Assembly: GCF_018255755.1 (NCBI RefSeq) | Contig: NZ_CP073766.1 | Span: forward strand, 1,674,001 to 1,738,000 | Source of the DNA: Chitinophaga sp. HK235 | GTDB lineage: Bacteria; Bacteroidota; Bacteroidia; Chitinophagales; Chitinophagaceae | DNA length: 64,000 nucleotides | Direction of reading: 5' to 3' | In this document: piece after piece, positions 44,239 through 55,400 of the stretch | How positions within the stretch are numbered: the first letter of the stretch is position 1 | Layout: every line of letters starts with the position of its first letter | Notes under the pieces: generated by a model | The model's database searches: none | Seen by the model: the letters and a program-made list of their open reading frames with translations, nothing else | What the model was told of the DNA's origin: nothing | Made by a program: the position numbers and the translations under genes

Positions 44239-45022
44239 TCAGCCCAAATACACCTTTTACAACAAACTATATACTCTTTTCATTGCTGATGTATATAGTG
44301 CTTGCCGGTTTATTCTTCGTTTTTTTTCAGAGGTATTCAAGCCTCCCTACGAATTCCGTGAAACGGTAAAGCAGTGTTATAATGTGGGATACAAATCCCT
44401 TATGCTGGTATCCCTGACAGGCTTTATTACAGGTGTGGTATTTACCAAACAATCGCGTCCCTCCCTGGCAGAGTTTGGCGCTACCTCCTGGTTGCCGGGG
44501 CTTATCTCCATTGCTATTGTAAGGGCATTGGCGCCCCTGATCACCTCACTGATCGTGGCTGGAAAAGTAGGCTCCAATATCGGGGCAGAGCTGGGCTCCA
44601 TGAAAGTTACGGAACAGATTGAAGCGATGGAGGTATCCGCCACCAACCCGTTTAAGTTTCTGGTGGTCAGCAGAGTGGTGGCCACCACCATCATGAATCC
44701 CTTGCTGGTAAGTTACATGGCTTTTGTAGGGCTGCTGGGCTCCTATACCAATGTATACCAGCATGAGAAGACCAGCTACATAGCCTTTTTTCAACATGGC
44801 TTTTCCAGCATATCGTTTCTGGATATTTTTGCTTCTATTTTCAAATCGGTGGTGTTCGGATTTACGATCGGCATTACCAGCTGTTATGAGGGATATAATG
44901 CAAAAACAGGCACACAAGGTGTCGGCAAAGCAGCCAACCTTGCAGTGGTCGTAAGCATGTTTTTGATCTTTATTGAAGAAATGATCATTGTACAGATCGT
45001 AAATCAATTCAGACCATACTAA
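44228..45022 (+). CDS. MlaE/YrbE-family ABC transporter permease
   Basis: 264 residues with five to six membrane segments. The family signature reads SLTGFITGVVFTKQSRPSLAEFGA, VRALAPLITSLIVAGKVGSNIGAELGSMKVTEQIEAMEVSATNP and FKSVVFGFTIGITSCYEGYNA. It forms the membrane part of the MCE lipid transporter that moves phospholipids between the two membranes. First gene of a three-gene operon. A 13-bp tandem duplication at the start codon creates an upstream out-of-frame ATG. Confidence 0.94.
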   Translation: MKSAQPKYTFYNKLYTLFIADVYSACRFILRFFSEVFKPPYEFRETVKQCYNVGYKSLMLVSLTGFITGVVFTKQSRPSLAEFGATSWLPGLISIAIVRALAPLITSLIVAGKVGSNIGAELGSMKVTEQIEAMEVSATNPFKFLVVSRVVATTIMNPLLVSYMAFVGLLGSYTNVYQHEKTSYIAFFQHGFSSISFLDIFASIFKSVVFGFTIGITSCYEGYNAKTGTQGVGKAANLAVVVSMFLIFIEEMIIVQIVNQFRPY

Positions 45023-45031
45023 ACCAATGCC

Positions 45032-45811
45032 ATGAAAAAAGAACCTGTAACCATAGACAAACAAAATGCCGTGATCCGAATCAGAAGCCTGTACAAGTCA
45101 TTTGATACGGTAGATGTACTGATGGGTATGGACCTCGATTTATATAAAGGGGAAAATGTAGTGGTGCTGGGGCGTTCCGGAAGCGGAAAATCGGTACTGA
45201 TAAAACTTATCGCCGGCTTGCTCAAGCCGGATAGTGGCACTATCAGCGTAGCAGGAGAAGAAGTAGATAAACTTCATCCCAAAGCATTGCAGGAGCTACG
45301 ATTGAAAATAGGTTTCCTCTACCAGGGGAGTGCATTATATGATAGCATGACTGTCAAGGAAAACCTTGAATTCCCATTAGTCAGAAACAGGGAGCACCTC
45401 ACCAGAAAAGAAATTGATGACGGGATTAATGAAGTACTGGAGCATGTGGGACTAATGCAGAGCCTCCACCAGATGCCGGCTGAGCTCTCAGGCGGACAAA
45501 AAAAAAGGGTGGGGATAGCCCGTATGCTGATCCTGCGGCCGGATATCATCCTATATGACGAACCTACTGCCGGGCTCGACCCGGTAACCAGCGGAGACAT
45601 TATCATGCTGATTAATGATGTACAGAAAAAATACAAGACCAGCTCCGTAATCATCACTCATGACCTTACCTGCGCCAAAGCCACCGGCGACAGGTTAGCG
45701 CTGATAGAAAATGGCAAGTTCAAGCGGGAAGGATCTTTTGAGGAAGTATTTACCACAGGAGATGTTGAAGCGAAAAAGTTTTATGATTACAATTTCATCA
45801 TTGACACATGA
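45032..45811 (+). CDS. MlaF-type ABC transporter ATPase
   Basis: 259 residues. Walker A GRSGSGKSV (about residues 48-56), Q-loop FLYQGSALYDSMTVKENLEFPL (typical of Mla/MCE ATPases), signature LSGGQKKRVGIARML, Walker B IILYDEPTAGLDP and H-loop IITHDL. Drives the permease encoded 9 bases upstream. Its stop overlaps the start of the MCE-domain gene by 4 bases. Confidence 0.95.
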   Translation: MKKEPVTIDKQNAVIRIRSLYKSFDTVDVLMGMDLDLYKGENVVVLGRSGSGKSVLIKLIAGLLKPDSGTISVAGEEVDKLHPKALQELRLKIGFLYQGSALYDSMTVKENLEFPLVRNREHLTRKEIDDGINEVLEHVGLMQSLHQMPAELSGGQKKRVGIARMLILRPDIILYDEPTAGLDPVTSGDIIMLINDVQKKYKTSSVIITHDLTCAKATGDRLALIENGKFKREGSFEEVFTTGDVEAKKFYDYNFIIDT

Positions 45812-46785
45812 ACAGGCATTTATTGATAGTCGGTATCTTTTCCTTTATTGCACTCGCTTTCATTGCTGTTGCAATATGGACTCTTGGTCGCCAGCATAAA
45901 GTGTTCGGGAGCAAGCTTCCCATCCGGGCGATTATGGCAGACGTAGGCGGTCTGAAAGAGGGAGACAATATCTGGTTTTCAGGGGTAAAAATAGGCATCG
46001 TAAGAACAATTTCCCTGACAGAGGATGGAAACGTCCTTGTTGTCATGAATATTGAACAAGAATCCAGAAAATATATTCACCAGGATTCGAAGGTTAAACT
46101 TGGTACAGACGGTCTTATCGGCAACAGAATCATCATTGTGTACGGAGGTACGGCAGGCTCTCCATTGATAGCAGATACCGGATACCTCCATGGTAATCCG
46201 TTGGGCACTGATATGATAAGTTTATTGGACTCCAGCAGCGGCAACCTTCTTCAGATCACCCGCAACCTCAAGGAAATCAGCCATAGAATATTAACCGGTA
46301 AAGGCGCAATCACCACACTGATCAATGATTCCACTATGGCCGGTAATTTACAGAACAGCCTGAGCGATGCCAGGAGTGCTATCACCAATATCCGTAATGC
46401 TTCGTCCAGTACTCCCAAAATGATGAACAACCTCTCTGACTTCTCTCATCGTCTTAATAAAGAAGGATCATCCATCAACAACCTGCTGGCCGACACTATC
46501 AGCTATGCCAGGATCAACAAGAGCATAGTCAGGCTACAGGAAACCATGGATACCCTGGCTGCATTTTCTGCCAATCTGAAAAAAGCCAGTGATGAACTGA
46601 ATAACGGCAATAAAAACGTACCCAATGTACTACTGCATGATGAAGCCGCCGGCGCGCAACTGAAGAGTATGATCAGCAACCTCGATACTGCCAGTACTAA
46701 ACTAAAGGAAGACATGGAAGCGTTGCAACACAATTTTTTGTTGAGGGGATTTTTTAAAAAGAAACAAAAAACAACACAACAATAA
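45808..46785 (+). CDS. MCE-domain (MlaD-family) lipid-binding protein
   Basis: 325 residues: N-terminal membrane anchor (LLIVGIFSFIALAFIAVAIWTL), MCE domain (VFGSKLPIRAIMADVGGLKEGDNIWFSGVKIGIVR; QDSKVKLGTDGLIGNRIIIV), and a long alpha-helical C-terminal part with heptad-like runs (LQNSLSDARSAITNIRNASSST; VRLQETMDTLAAFSANLKKASDEL). It forms hexameric rings or tubes that ferry lipids across the periplasm. ATGA overlap with the ATPase gene. Two hydrophobic residues at the end (FLLRGFFKKKQK) are a usual MCE tail in this phylum. Confidence 0.93.
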   Translation: MNRHLLIVGIFSFIALAFIAVAIWTLGRQHKVFGSKLPIRAIMADVGGLKEGDNIWFSGVKIGIVRTISLTEDGNVLVVMNIEQESRKYIHQDSKVKLGTDGLIGNRIIIVYGGTAGSPLIADTGYLHGNPLGTDMISLLDSSSGNLLQITRNLKEISHRILTGKGAITTLINDSTMAGNLQNSLSDARSAITNIRNASSSTPKMMNNLSDFSHRLNKEGSSINNLLADTISYARINKSIVRLQETMDTLAAFSANLKKASDELNNGNKNVPNVLLHDEAAGAQLKSMISNLDTASTKLKEDMEALQHNFLLRGFFKKKQKTTQQ

Positions 46786-46799
46786 TCGTTCAGGGAGCT

Positions 46800-46832
46800 G
46801 GTGCCTTCCCGCCGTTACAACGGAAAGGCACC
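46800..46832. terminator. Hairpin between the Mla operon and the convergent S8 peptidase gene
   Basis: Stem GGTGCCTT (46800-46807) / AAGGCACC (46825-46832) with an inner CCGTT/AACGG stem. No strong T-run on either side. It lies 15 bases after the MCE gene stop and 28 bases after the convergent gene's stop. Confidence 0.55.
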
Positions 46833-46860
46833 TCACTCCAGGATGACCACTTAAACAAAA

Positions 46861-48408
46861 TTAGTTACCAACTGCTTTCTGGGCATCTACAACACCCCAT
46901 CCCAGCTGACCGTTTTTAAGCGGGTAATTGGAACCAGCTCTCTGCATCCTGGCAACAATGCTATCTCTTGGATAGGAAGGATATTTACTCCATACCAGCG
47001 CTGCAATCGCTGCGCAACTGGCTGTTGCCACAGAAGAACCACCAACTGTATTAGGTGCATCACCTGTATAGGCAGTAGTCAGCGGGTTAACACCGGTAGT
47101 TGATTTTTCCATCACAATAGTGAAAGCCACTTCTCTTCCGAAATGACAGTCTTCACAAGGAGTAGTGAAATTGTCTCTTACACCAGTTACAGCCTGCACT
47201 TCCGGCATAGTAGCCGGATAGATAACACCGAGCCAGGGCCCGATGGTAGAGTTGGTGGTACCGGCAGCACAGAACATCAGTTTACCTTTACTGTAAGCAT
47301 ACTGGATACCATCGGTGATATGGCCGAAAGAAAAGATTGAGCCCATGCTCATGCTGATAATTTTTACGGCGGCATCATCAGCACCCATTACATAGGCATC
47401 ACCGACACCCTGTACAGCCTCATTTGACATGATTACCACATTTTCAGCGGCATGTACGGCAATCAGATTACTGTTATAGGCAATACCGGAACTGGCGCCG
47501 TTTACGCCACGTGGAGATGCAATCACACCTGCCATTTTAGTACCGTGGCCACAAACGTCTGCAGGCGTACCTCCGGGCCAGGTGGCCACTTTGGTGATCG
47601 TTCTGCCGGAAGAAGCGCCCTGGTTGAAAGCACTGCCCAGGTTGGCCTGATCAGGACTTACACCGGTATCAATAAGCATTATTTTTACGCCGGCGCCAGT
47701 GGATTGTGTCCAGGCCTGGGGAATGTTGTGAATCGCATAGTTCCAGGACTGTTTAGCATTCGGTGTAATGGTGGTATAGTCTACACCTGGTACCAGCGTG
47801 GTTTTGGGCAGGTTGGAGTCACAACCAAAGGTTAAAATAGAAGTTCCGGAGGCAGCACCACTACTGGCAGGAGCTACCTGCATGTTACGTCCATAGCCCA
47901 CCGGCTCTGCATAACGTACCATTTTGGATGCACGGAGCGCTTTTACAGTAGCCAGGCGGCTGGCTTTTACGTAGAAAACAGGCAGTTTGGCAGACTGGTA
48001 GGTAACGGGACTTTTCTCCAGTTTGCTGCCTTTGTTCTGTTCATTTTCAAGGATGATGTTCAGCACCTGCTGACGGGCAGCAGCCCACTCGGAGCTGTTG
48101 ACGTCAATTCTACCGAGTTGTTTGCTGATGTCTGTTGTACCGTCAGGCTGGTAACCTACGGACAAAATGCTGTCGCTTTGTACCAGTGCGCTCCAGACAA
48201 CATTGTCATTTACCATTTTCCAGTCGAAGCCACCGGTTTTTTTAAGGATTTCATAGACCTGTGCATTGATTACAGATTTTGGTACAACACCCTCTACTGA
48301 CTGTGGGGCATTAGCTTGCAATGGTGTCTCTGATCTTTTACAGGAAACAACAGTTGCTAAAAGAATAATACAAGCTGCAAATAAATTAGAAATTCTCATG
48401 GATTTCAT
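46861..48408 (-). CDS. S8 (subtilisin-type) serine peptidase, lipoprotein
   Basis: 515 residues with a lipoprotein signal (ACIILLATVVSCKRS, lipobox Val-Val-Ser-Cys; a longer reading begins MKSMRI). Catalytic triad: Asp in IMLIDTGVSP (about 245), His in CGHGTKMAGVIAS (about 285) and Ser in GGSSVATASCAA (about 458). The 200 residues before the Asp form a prodomain-like region. Cysteines in CDSN, DVCGHG and PCEDCHFG may form disulfides. It starts only 28 bases after the NRPS stop on the same strand, so both may share a transcript; a link to the peptide product is possible but unproven. Confidence 0.92.
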   Translation of the reverse strand: MKSMRISNLFAACIILLATVVSCKRSETPLQANAPQSVEGVVPKSVINAQVYEILKKTGGFDWKMVNDNVVWSALVQSDSILSVGYQPDGTTDISKQLGRIDVNSSEWAAARQQVLNIILENEQNKGSKLEKSPVTYQSAKLPVFYVKASRLATVKALRASKMVRYAEPVGYGRNMQVAPASSGAASGTSILTFGCDSNLPKTTLVPGVDYTTITPNAKQSWNYAIHNIPQAWTQSTGAGVKIMLIDTGVSPDQANLGSAFNQGASSGRTITKVATWPGGTPADVCGHGTKMAGVIASPRGVNGASSGIAYNSNLIAVHAAENVVIMSNEAVQGVGDAYVMGADDAAVKIISMSMGSIFSFGHITDGIQYAYSKGKLMFCAAGTTNSTIGPWLGVIYPATMPEVQAVTGVRDNFTTPCEDCHFGREVAFTIVMEKSTTGVNPLTTAYTGDAPNTVGGSSVATASCAAIAALVWSKYPSYPRDSIVARMQRAGSNYPLKNGQLGWGVVDAQKAVGN

Positions 48409-48436
48409 TTAGAGTGAATAAAGATGTATGGTTTGT

Positions 48437-51400
48437 TTAATGGTCATTGTTAAGTTGTTCATTAATGTGGGCGGCCACTACAGCGGCTCCTTCCTCTTTA
48501 GTCATGGAGATGTGATCACCTGGTGCAATGCAGGCATGTGAACGGGTAGCAAAGGGCGCCCATCCCAGGCTTGCATCATTATCCTCACCCGGTCTGGCGG
48601 CTGCTTTGATCAGTGTAAGACGGGTATCTGCCTTGCCGGTTACCGTATACTCCATGAATAGGCTGTGCGCGGCCATATCAAACATGCGCATCACAAATCC
48701 CAGATGTTCCTTTTCTTCTTTTACATGTTCCTTCAGATAGTCCAGCACAAACGGGATCACGGCTTTAGGCGCCAGTCCGGCCATTGCGGGCTTCAGGGCC
48801 TTCACCCATTCAGGATAAGGTTTGGAAGCAATTTTATACACTTCAAATGCTTCCAGCAATGATTCATACAAGGCATCATTTTCCAGGAAAGTTCGTTTAG
48901 GCGCTACATGTGTATCGAGGATAAAGAGTGCTTCCACTTTCTCGCCTTTCTCTTCCAGCTGCCGGGTCATTTCGTAAGCTACCTGGCCTCCGAGTGAGTG
49001 GCCGATGAGGCGGTAAGGTCCTTCCGGCTGCACTGTTTTCATCCATGCGATATTTTGTGCAGCGATAGCAGGCACATTGTCCAGAGGTTTCTCTCCTTCA
49101 AAGATGCCCATCATCTGCAGTCCGTATAAGGTGCCGGTATTTTCCAGGGCTTCACCCAAAGCGCCGTAACCTTCGCAGATACCGTTGCCACCGGGCAGGA
49201 AGAAGAGCGGCATTGCATGAAGACCTTTATTGAGCTGCAGTATATGCCGGTTACCACCGAAGCCGGATGTATGATCTCCTGCCTGTGCGATGGATTTTGC
49301 AGCTGCACGCTGGTCCAGCACTTTCGCCAGTTCCCCGATAGTAGGATAATCGAAGATGTCACTGATGGCAATTTCTCCGGTCAGTTTTTTACGGATGGTA
49401 GCGATCAGATGTATGGCCAGCAGGGAGTTACCACCAGCTTCAAAGTAGTTGTTGCTGGTACCTACCTGCGCTACTTCCAGTTGCTCCTGCCAGATCTCTG
49501 CCAACACTTTTTCTGTTTTGGAAACAGGGGCTACATAGACATTTTCTGCGTCCCCAGACTGATCAGGATCGGGCAATGCTTTTTTATCTACTTTACCATT
49601 AGCGTTCATGGGCAGGCGTTCCAGCGGTATTAATCTGGAAGGCACCATATAGTCCGGCAGTTTTTCCTTCAGGTAATCGAGAACGGTTTCCCTGTCAAAA
49701 TCTTCTTTAGGTACAATGTATCCCAGCAGCTGCTTGTAGCCGTTTTCAGCGGTCCTTGCAATTACAATCGCCTGACTTACCTGACTGCATTGCAGCAGTA
49801 CACTTTCCACTTCACCCAGCTCTATACGGAAGCCACGGACTTTCACCTGATCATCCTGACGGCCCAGGTATTCTATCGAGCCATCCGGCAGCCAGCGTAC
49901 CATATCGCCGGTTTTATAGATTCTTTCACCGGGCACTTTACTGAATGGATGTGGTATGAAACGTTCTTCTGTGAGTTGTGGCCTGTTGAGATAACCGCGG
50001 GCCACACCGTCGCCTCCTACATACAGTTCTCCGGCAACCCCTACCGGCACTGGTTGCAGCGAGGTGTCGAGGATGTAGGCTGTACGGTTGTTCAGCGGGC
50101 TGCCAATAGGCGTGCTGGTAGTAAGCCCTTTCTCGTGGATGGGATAACTCAGCGAGAAGGTAGTGTTCTCCGTAGGTCCGTAGATGTTACTGATTTTAAT
50201 ATCGGGATAAGCAGTTCTGAAGCGGACCACATGTTTTTCAGACATCTTCTCACCACCGGTGAGGATAGCATGCAGCCTTCCGAATACCGTCACATCTGTA
50301 TCTACCAGCTGATTGAACCATCCGGTGGTGATAAACAACACCGTTACTTCCTTATCATACAACTCGCGTTTCAGCACTTCCGTATCCAGCAGACTGTTCT
50401 CCGGACTTAATACCAGGCGGCCACCATTCAGCAGCATGCCCCAGTATTCAAAAGTGGTCGCATCGAATGACAGGGAACCGGCAGACAGTATCGCATCTGT
50501 CTCCTTCAGTGAGACATAATTGGGCTGCATCACCAGACTGGTAACATTGCGATGAGTAACCAGCACTCCTTTGGGCTTGCCGGTAGAACCGGAAGTATAC
50601 ATCACATAGGCCAGGCTGGCGGCGTTCTGGTTGTTGCTCACAGCACCCGGTGTATAAGCAGGTAAACTATCCTGCAGCTGATCTATGCAGAGATGTTCCA
50701 TCTCCGGCCTTTCAGCAGCCAGGCGGGACGCATAGGCGCTGACGGTAAGGGATACCCTGCTGTTACTTTCTTCCAGCATAAAGGCAATCCTTTCTGCCGG
50801 GTAATCGGGGTCCAGTGGCACATAGGCGCCGCCGGCCTTCAGGATGCCCAGTATCACCACCATCATTTCCAGAGAGCGGGGTATACAAACAGGCACCATC
50901 ATTTCCTCCGTTACGCCTTTCTCCTGCAGATAAAGTGCAAGGCGGTCTGACCATTCGTCCAGCTGACGGTAGGTCAATACCTCCTCCTTAAACAGCACTG
51001 CTACAGCATCCGGTCTTCTCTGTACTTGCTCTGCAAACAGCTGTACGATGGTCTTATCTTTCGGATAAGCCACAGCTGTATGATTAAAATCTTCCAGCAA
51101 CAGTTTTTCATCGGCGGCATCCAGCAGCGGCAATGAAGCCACGCGTGTAGCCGGCGCCGTTACTATCGCCTGCAGCAGCTGCCGGAATTGCGACATCATG
51201 CGGGTGATGGTATCTGCATGGAAGAGGTCTGCACAGTATTCCACGCTGGCACCTATGCCTTCACGGCCTTCCCGGAAAATAATGGTGAGGTCCAGTTTGG
51301 CGGTGGTGTTGTCTGCACCTTCTTCCATCATCTCCAGCGATCCCAGTCGCAGCTCCGGTACGTCTGGCAGGTTCTGTAATACCAGGGCTACCTGGAAGAC

Positions 51401-52429
51401 AGGGTTGCGGCTCAGGTCACGGTCTTTCACCACTACGTCCACTATTTTTTCGAAAGGCACTTCCTGATGGGCGTAGGCCTCCAGTGTTGTCTGTTTCACC
51501 TGCTGCAGCAGGGCGCTGAATGACGGGTTGCCACTCAGGTCTGTTCTGAACGCCAGGGTATTGATAAAGAACCCTATCAGCCCTTCCAGCTCCTGTCTGG
51601 TCCTGCCGGCCATGGGGCTGCCCACGCAGATATCTTCCTGTCCGCTGTAGCGGTACAGCAATACCTGGAATGCCGCCAGCAGCGTCATAAACAGGGTTAC
51701 TCCTTCCTGCTGGGCCAGTACATGTAATTGTTTGGAAAGCTCACGGTCCAGTATAAACGAAGTGGTAGCACCTTTGGAACTTTGTATGGCACTTCTCGGA
51801 TAGTCCAGCGGCAGCTGCAGTGCTTCCGCACCCGACAGCTTATGCTGCCAGTAGTTCAGCTGTTTGTCCAGCATATCGCCGGAGAGATATTCCCGCTGCC
51901 AGATGGCGTAGTCGGCGTATTGCAGCTCCAGTGGCGTCAGTTGTGGCTCATAGCCGCTGGTATAACCATCGTACAGCGCGGCGAGTTCGCGGACCATAAT
52001 ACCGGTAGACCATCCGTCTGAAGCGATATGGTGGATAGTAGCCACCAGTATATGTTCTGTCTCGTCCAATACAATCAACTGCATCCGCAGCATGTGGTCT
52101 TTTGTAAGATCAAATGGCCGTGCTGTCAGTTCTTCCACCAGCGTTTGCAGGCCAGCGGTGTCTGTTTTGTATTGCGGACCGTCAAGGACCTCCATCTGCC
52201 AGCGGTCTTTGTCCTGTACCCGCTGCCATGACTGTCCTTCACCCTGTTCTATCACGGTCCTTAAAACCTCGTGACGGTTAATGATGGTCTGTGCAGCGCG
52301 GGCCAGCGCTTTTTTGTCCAGCTTACCTTTCAGACGCAGTACGGTGGGCAGATGATAATGAACGCTGCCTTCGAGCTGGTCAATAAACCACAGCCGTTCC
52401 TGACTAAAGGACAACGGTATGTTGGCAGG
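48437..52429 (-). other. NRPS module 5: C - A(Ile-like) - T - TE, release module
   Basis: C domain with HHIASDGWS (about 52007-52036). Pocket code D-A-F-F-L-G-I-T-F-K (FDATTFEYW, LFITTGW, ILTGGEK, NIYGPTENTTF), near known isoleucine codes; valine is the alternative. Carrier motif GGNSL near 49430. Thioesterase from about 49240 to the end with GHSLGG near 48995; releases the peptide by hydrolysis or ring closure. Confidence 0.75.
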
Positions 52430-55400
52430 TCTTTCCTGGCGGATGAGCGCTGCGGTATCCGTAGCAGTATTGCGGGATTCGAGCAATGTGGCCAGGCTTC
52501 TGATAGTAGGATGATCAAATATATCACCGATGATTACTTCCAGCTGCATCTTTTTCCGGATGGCGGAAATAAGGCGGATAGCCAGCAGGGAGTGTCCTCC
52601 CAATGCAAAGAAATCATCATCCAATCCTATTTTTTCTACCTCCAGCAGATCCGACCAGATAGTGGCCAATCCTTTCTGAATGGGCGTTTCCGGCTCTGCA
52701 AATCCGTTATCATCCTGAGTAGGTCTGTCAGGATCAGGCAGTGATTTTTTATCTATTTTACCATTGGCCAGCATTGGGAATTCGTCGAGTACGATGAGAG
52801 CCGCAGGTACCATGTATTCTGGCAACTGTGCACGCATATACGACCATACGCCTTCCATATCAAAGCCGTCAGCCGGCACAACATAGCCCAGCAGGCGTTT
52901 GTTGCCGCTACTATCTTCCCGGGCAATCACCACTGCCCTGCCTACGCCATCACCTTGTTCCAGCACCCTTCCTATTTCACCGGGTTCTACGCGGTAACCA
53001 CGGATCTTCACCTGATCGTCTATACGGCCCAGGAATAAAATATTGCCGTCGGGCAGTAGTTTAACGCGATCGCCTGTACAATATAAGCGGGAGGTTTTAT
53101 CTGAAGAGAAAATATCTGTTACAAATTTTTCTGCCGTCAGCGCGGGATTGTTCAGATATCCGGCAGCCACACCTTCTCCGCCAATGTACAGCTCACCCGG
53201 CACGCCCGGAGGGCATAACTGTTGTTCCGGATTGAGCACATAGATGCGGGTATTGGAAAACGGCCGTCCTACCGGGATAAACGCACCATATGCCGTATGT
53301 TCCCGGACGATATGCATCAGTTTACCAACGGTTGTTTCCGTAGGTCCGTAGTGGTTAACCACCACACATCCTGCGCTTGCAGCCCGGATAGACTCCACTA
53401 CCCTGCTTTCCAGGGCTTCCCCACCGAATATCAGCAGTTTTTCAGGCAGCAACAGTTGGTCCGGTTCAGATAATGCTTTCCAGTGAGATGGTACGATCTT
53501 GATACAATCAATTGCATGATCTTCAAAATAGGTCAATACCTTCTGCGCATCATTAATAGTGGTTTTAGAGAACAAATGCAGCGTAGCTCCTATAGACAGC
53601 GATGCAAACAGGACGGTATTTCCCAGGTCCGTAGCAATGCTGGACAGGAGACCGAAAGAATTGCATTGATCTACCGGCAGATGCGCACGCAGACCTGCGA
53701 TATAGTCTGCCAGGTTGTGATGGGTGACCATCACCCCTTTCGGCGTTCCGGTACTGCCGGAAGTATAGATCACATAAGCGATATCCTCCGGTGCCGGTAA
53801 TTGCAGGATTTCTGTGGTCGTATAGGCGTTAAGTTTATCCTGCTCTTTATCCAGGCAGATCACTTCCAGGCCTTCTGTCACAGGCAACACATGACTGTTG
53901 CTGCTATGACTGATCATCACTTTGGCGCCTGTATCCTGCAACATGTATTTAATTCTTTCTGCAGGGAAGTCTGGTTCTATCGGCACATAGGCAGCGCCGG
54001 CACGAAGTATGCCCATCACCGCCACGATCATATCGAGCGAGCGGTCTATACATACCGGTACCAGTACATTGGCATCTACTCCTTTGCTGCGCAGGTAATG
54101 TGCCAGCAAAGCAGATTGCTGTTCCAGCTGTCTCCAGGAAAGCAGCTGTCCTTCAAAAACGAGGGCTGTTCTGTCAGGCGCATGTTTGGCCGCCGTTTCA
54201 AACCAGTCTATGAAAGTCTGTTGTCTTGGATAGGCTACTGCAGCGGCACTGAAGGTAGCAGACAACTGTGTTTCTTCTTCTGCGGAGAGTAATGCCAACC
54301 TGCCGATTTTTTCCTGCGGATGGCTGATGATGGCTTTCAGCAATGTTTCAAAATGTGCCAGCATCCGCTTCACGGTCCCTTCTGTGAAGAGGTCCATTGC
54401 ATATTCTATGCCTGCATGCAGTCCTCCTTCGGAGTCTTCCGTCATGGAGAAGATGATATTAAAACGTGCAGTCGTATGCGTTACCTCCTCCGGAACGAGC
54501 GTGAGCTTGTGCAGGTCAAACTCCGGTGTTCCCGGTGTATTGTCCATCACAAACATCACCTGGAAGAGCGGCCTTCTGTTCGGGTCTCTGTCTTTCACCA
54601 CCGCTTCCACTATTTTTTCGAAAGGCACGTCCTGGTGTTCAAAAGCATCCAGCGTAGTTTGTTTCACCTGTTGCAGCAGCTCCGTAAAGGCAGGGTTATT
54701 GCCAAGATCACTGCGTAGAGCAAGGGTATTGATAAAGAAGCCGATGAGCCCCTGTGTTTCCTGCTGGGTACGGCCAGCAGCGGAAGTACCCACACTGATA
54801 TCATCCTGGCCGCTGTAACGGTGCATCAGTACATTGAAGGCAGTGAGCAATACCATATAGAGGGTAGCACCTTCCTGACGGCCCAGCTGATGCAGCTGCC
54901 GACCCAGTTCCTTGTCCAGTGACAGGCCTGTTCTGCCTCCACGCATGCTGATGGTGGATGGTGGTGTAAAGTCAGTGGGAAGGTCCAGTGGGGCTACACC
55001 ATCCATTTTGTTTTTCCACCACAACAGTTTGCGGTCCATTACTTCGCCGGCCAGGTGGGCGCGTTGCCATATGGCATAATCCGCATATTGTAATGTCAGC
55101 TCAGGGAGGTTGGCTTTGATGCCAGACACACGGGCGTTATACAATGCCATCACTTCCCGGGTAGCGATTCCCATAGACCAGCCATCGGCTGCAATATGGT
55201 GGATGGTGAGCACCAGCAGGTGCTCATCGTCCTGGAAACGAAGCAGCTGCGCACGCAACATATGGTCGCGGGAAAGATCAAATGGTGTGCGGATGAGCGC
55301 ACCGACATATGTTTCCCTGGCTGTTTCGTCAGCATAGGCTGTGTGATCATCGATCATCGTCAGCTGCCAGCTATCCTGAGGCAGTACATGCTGATACACG

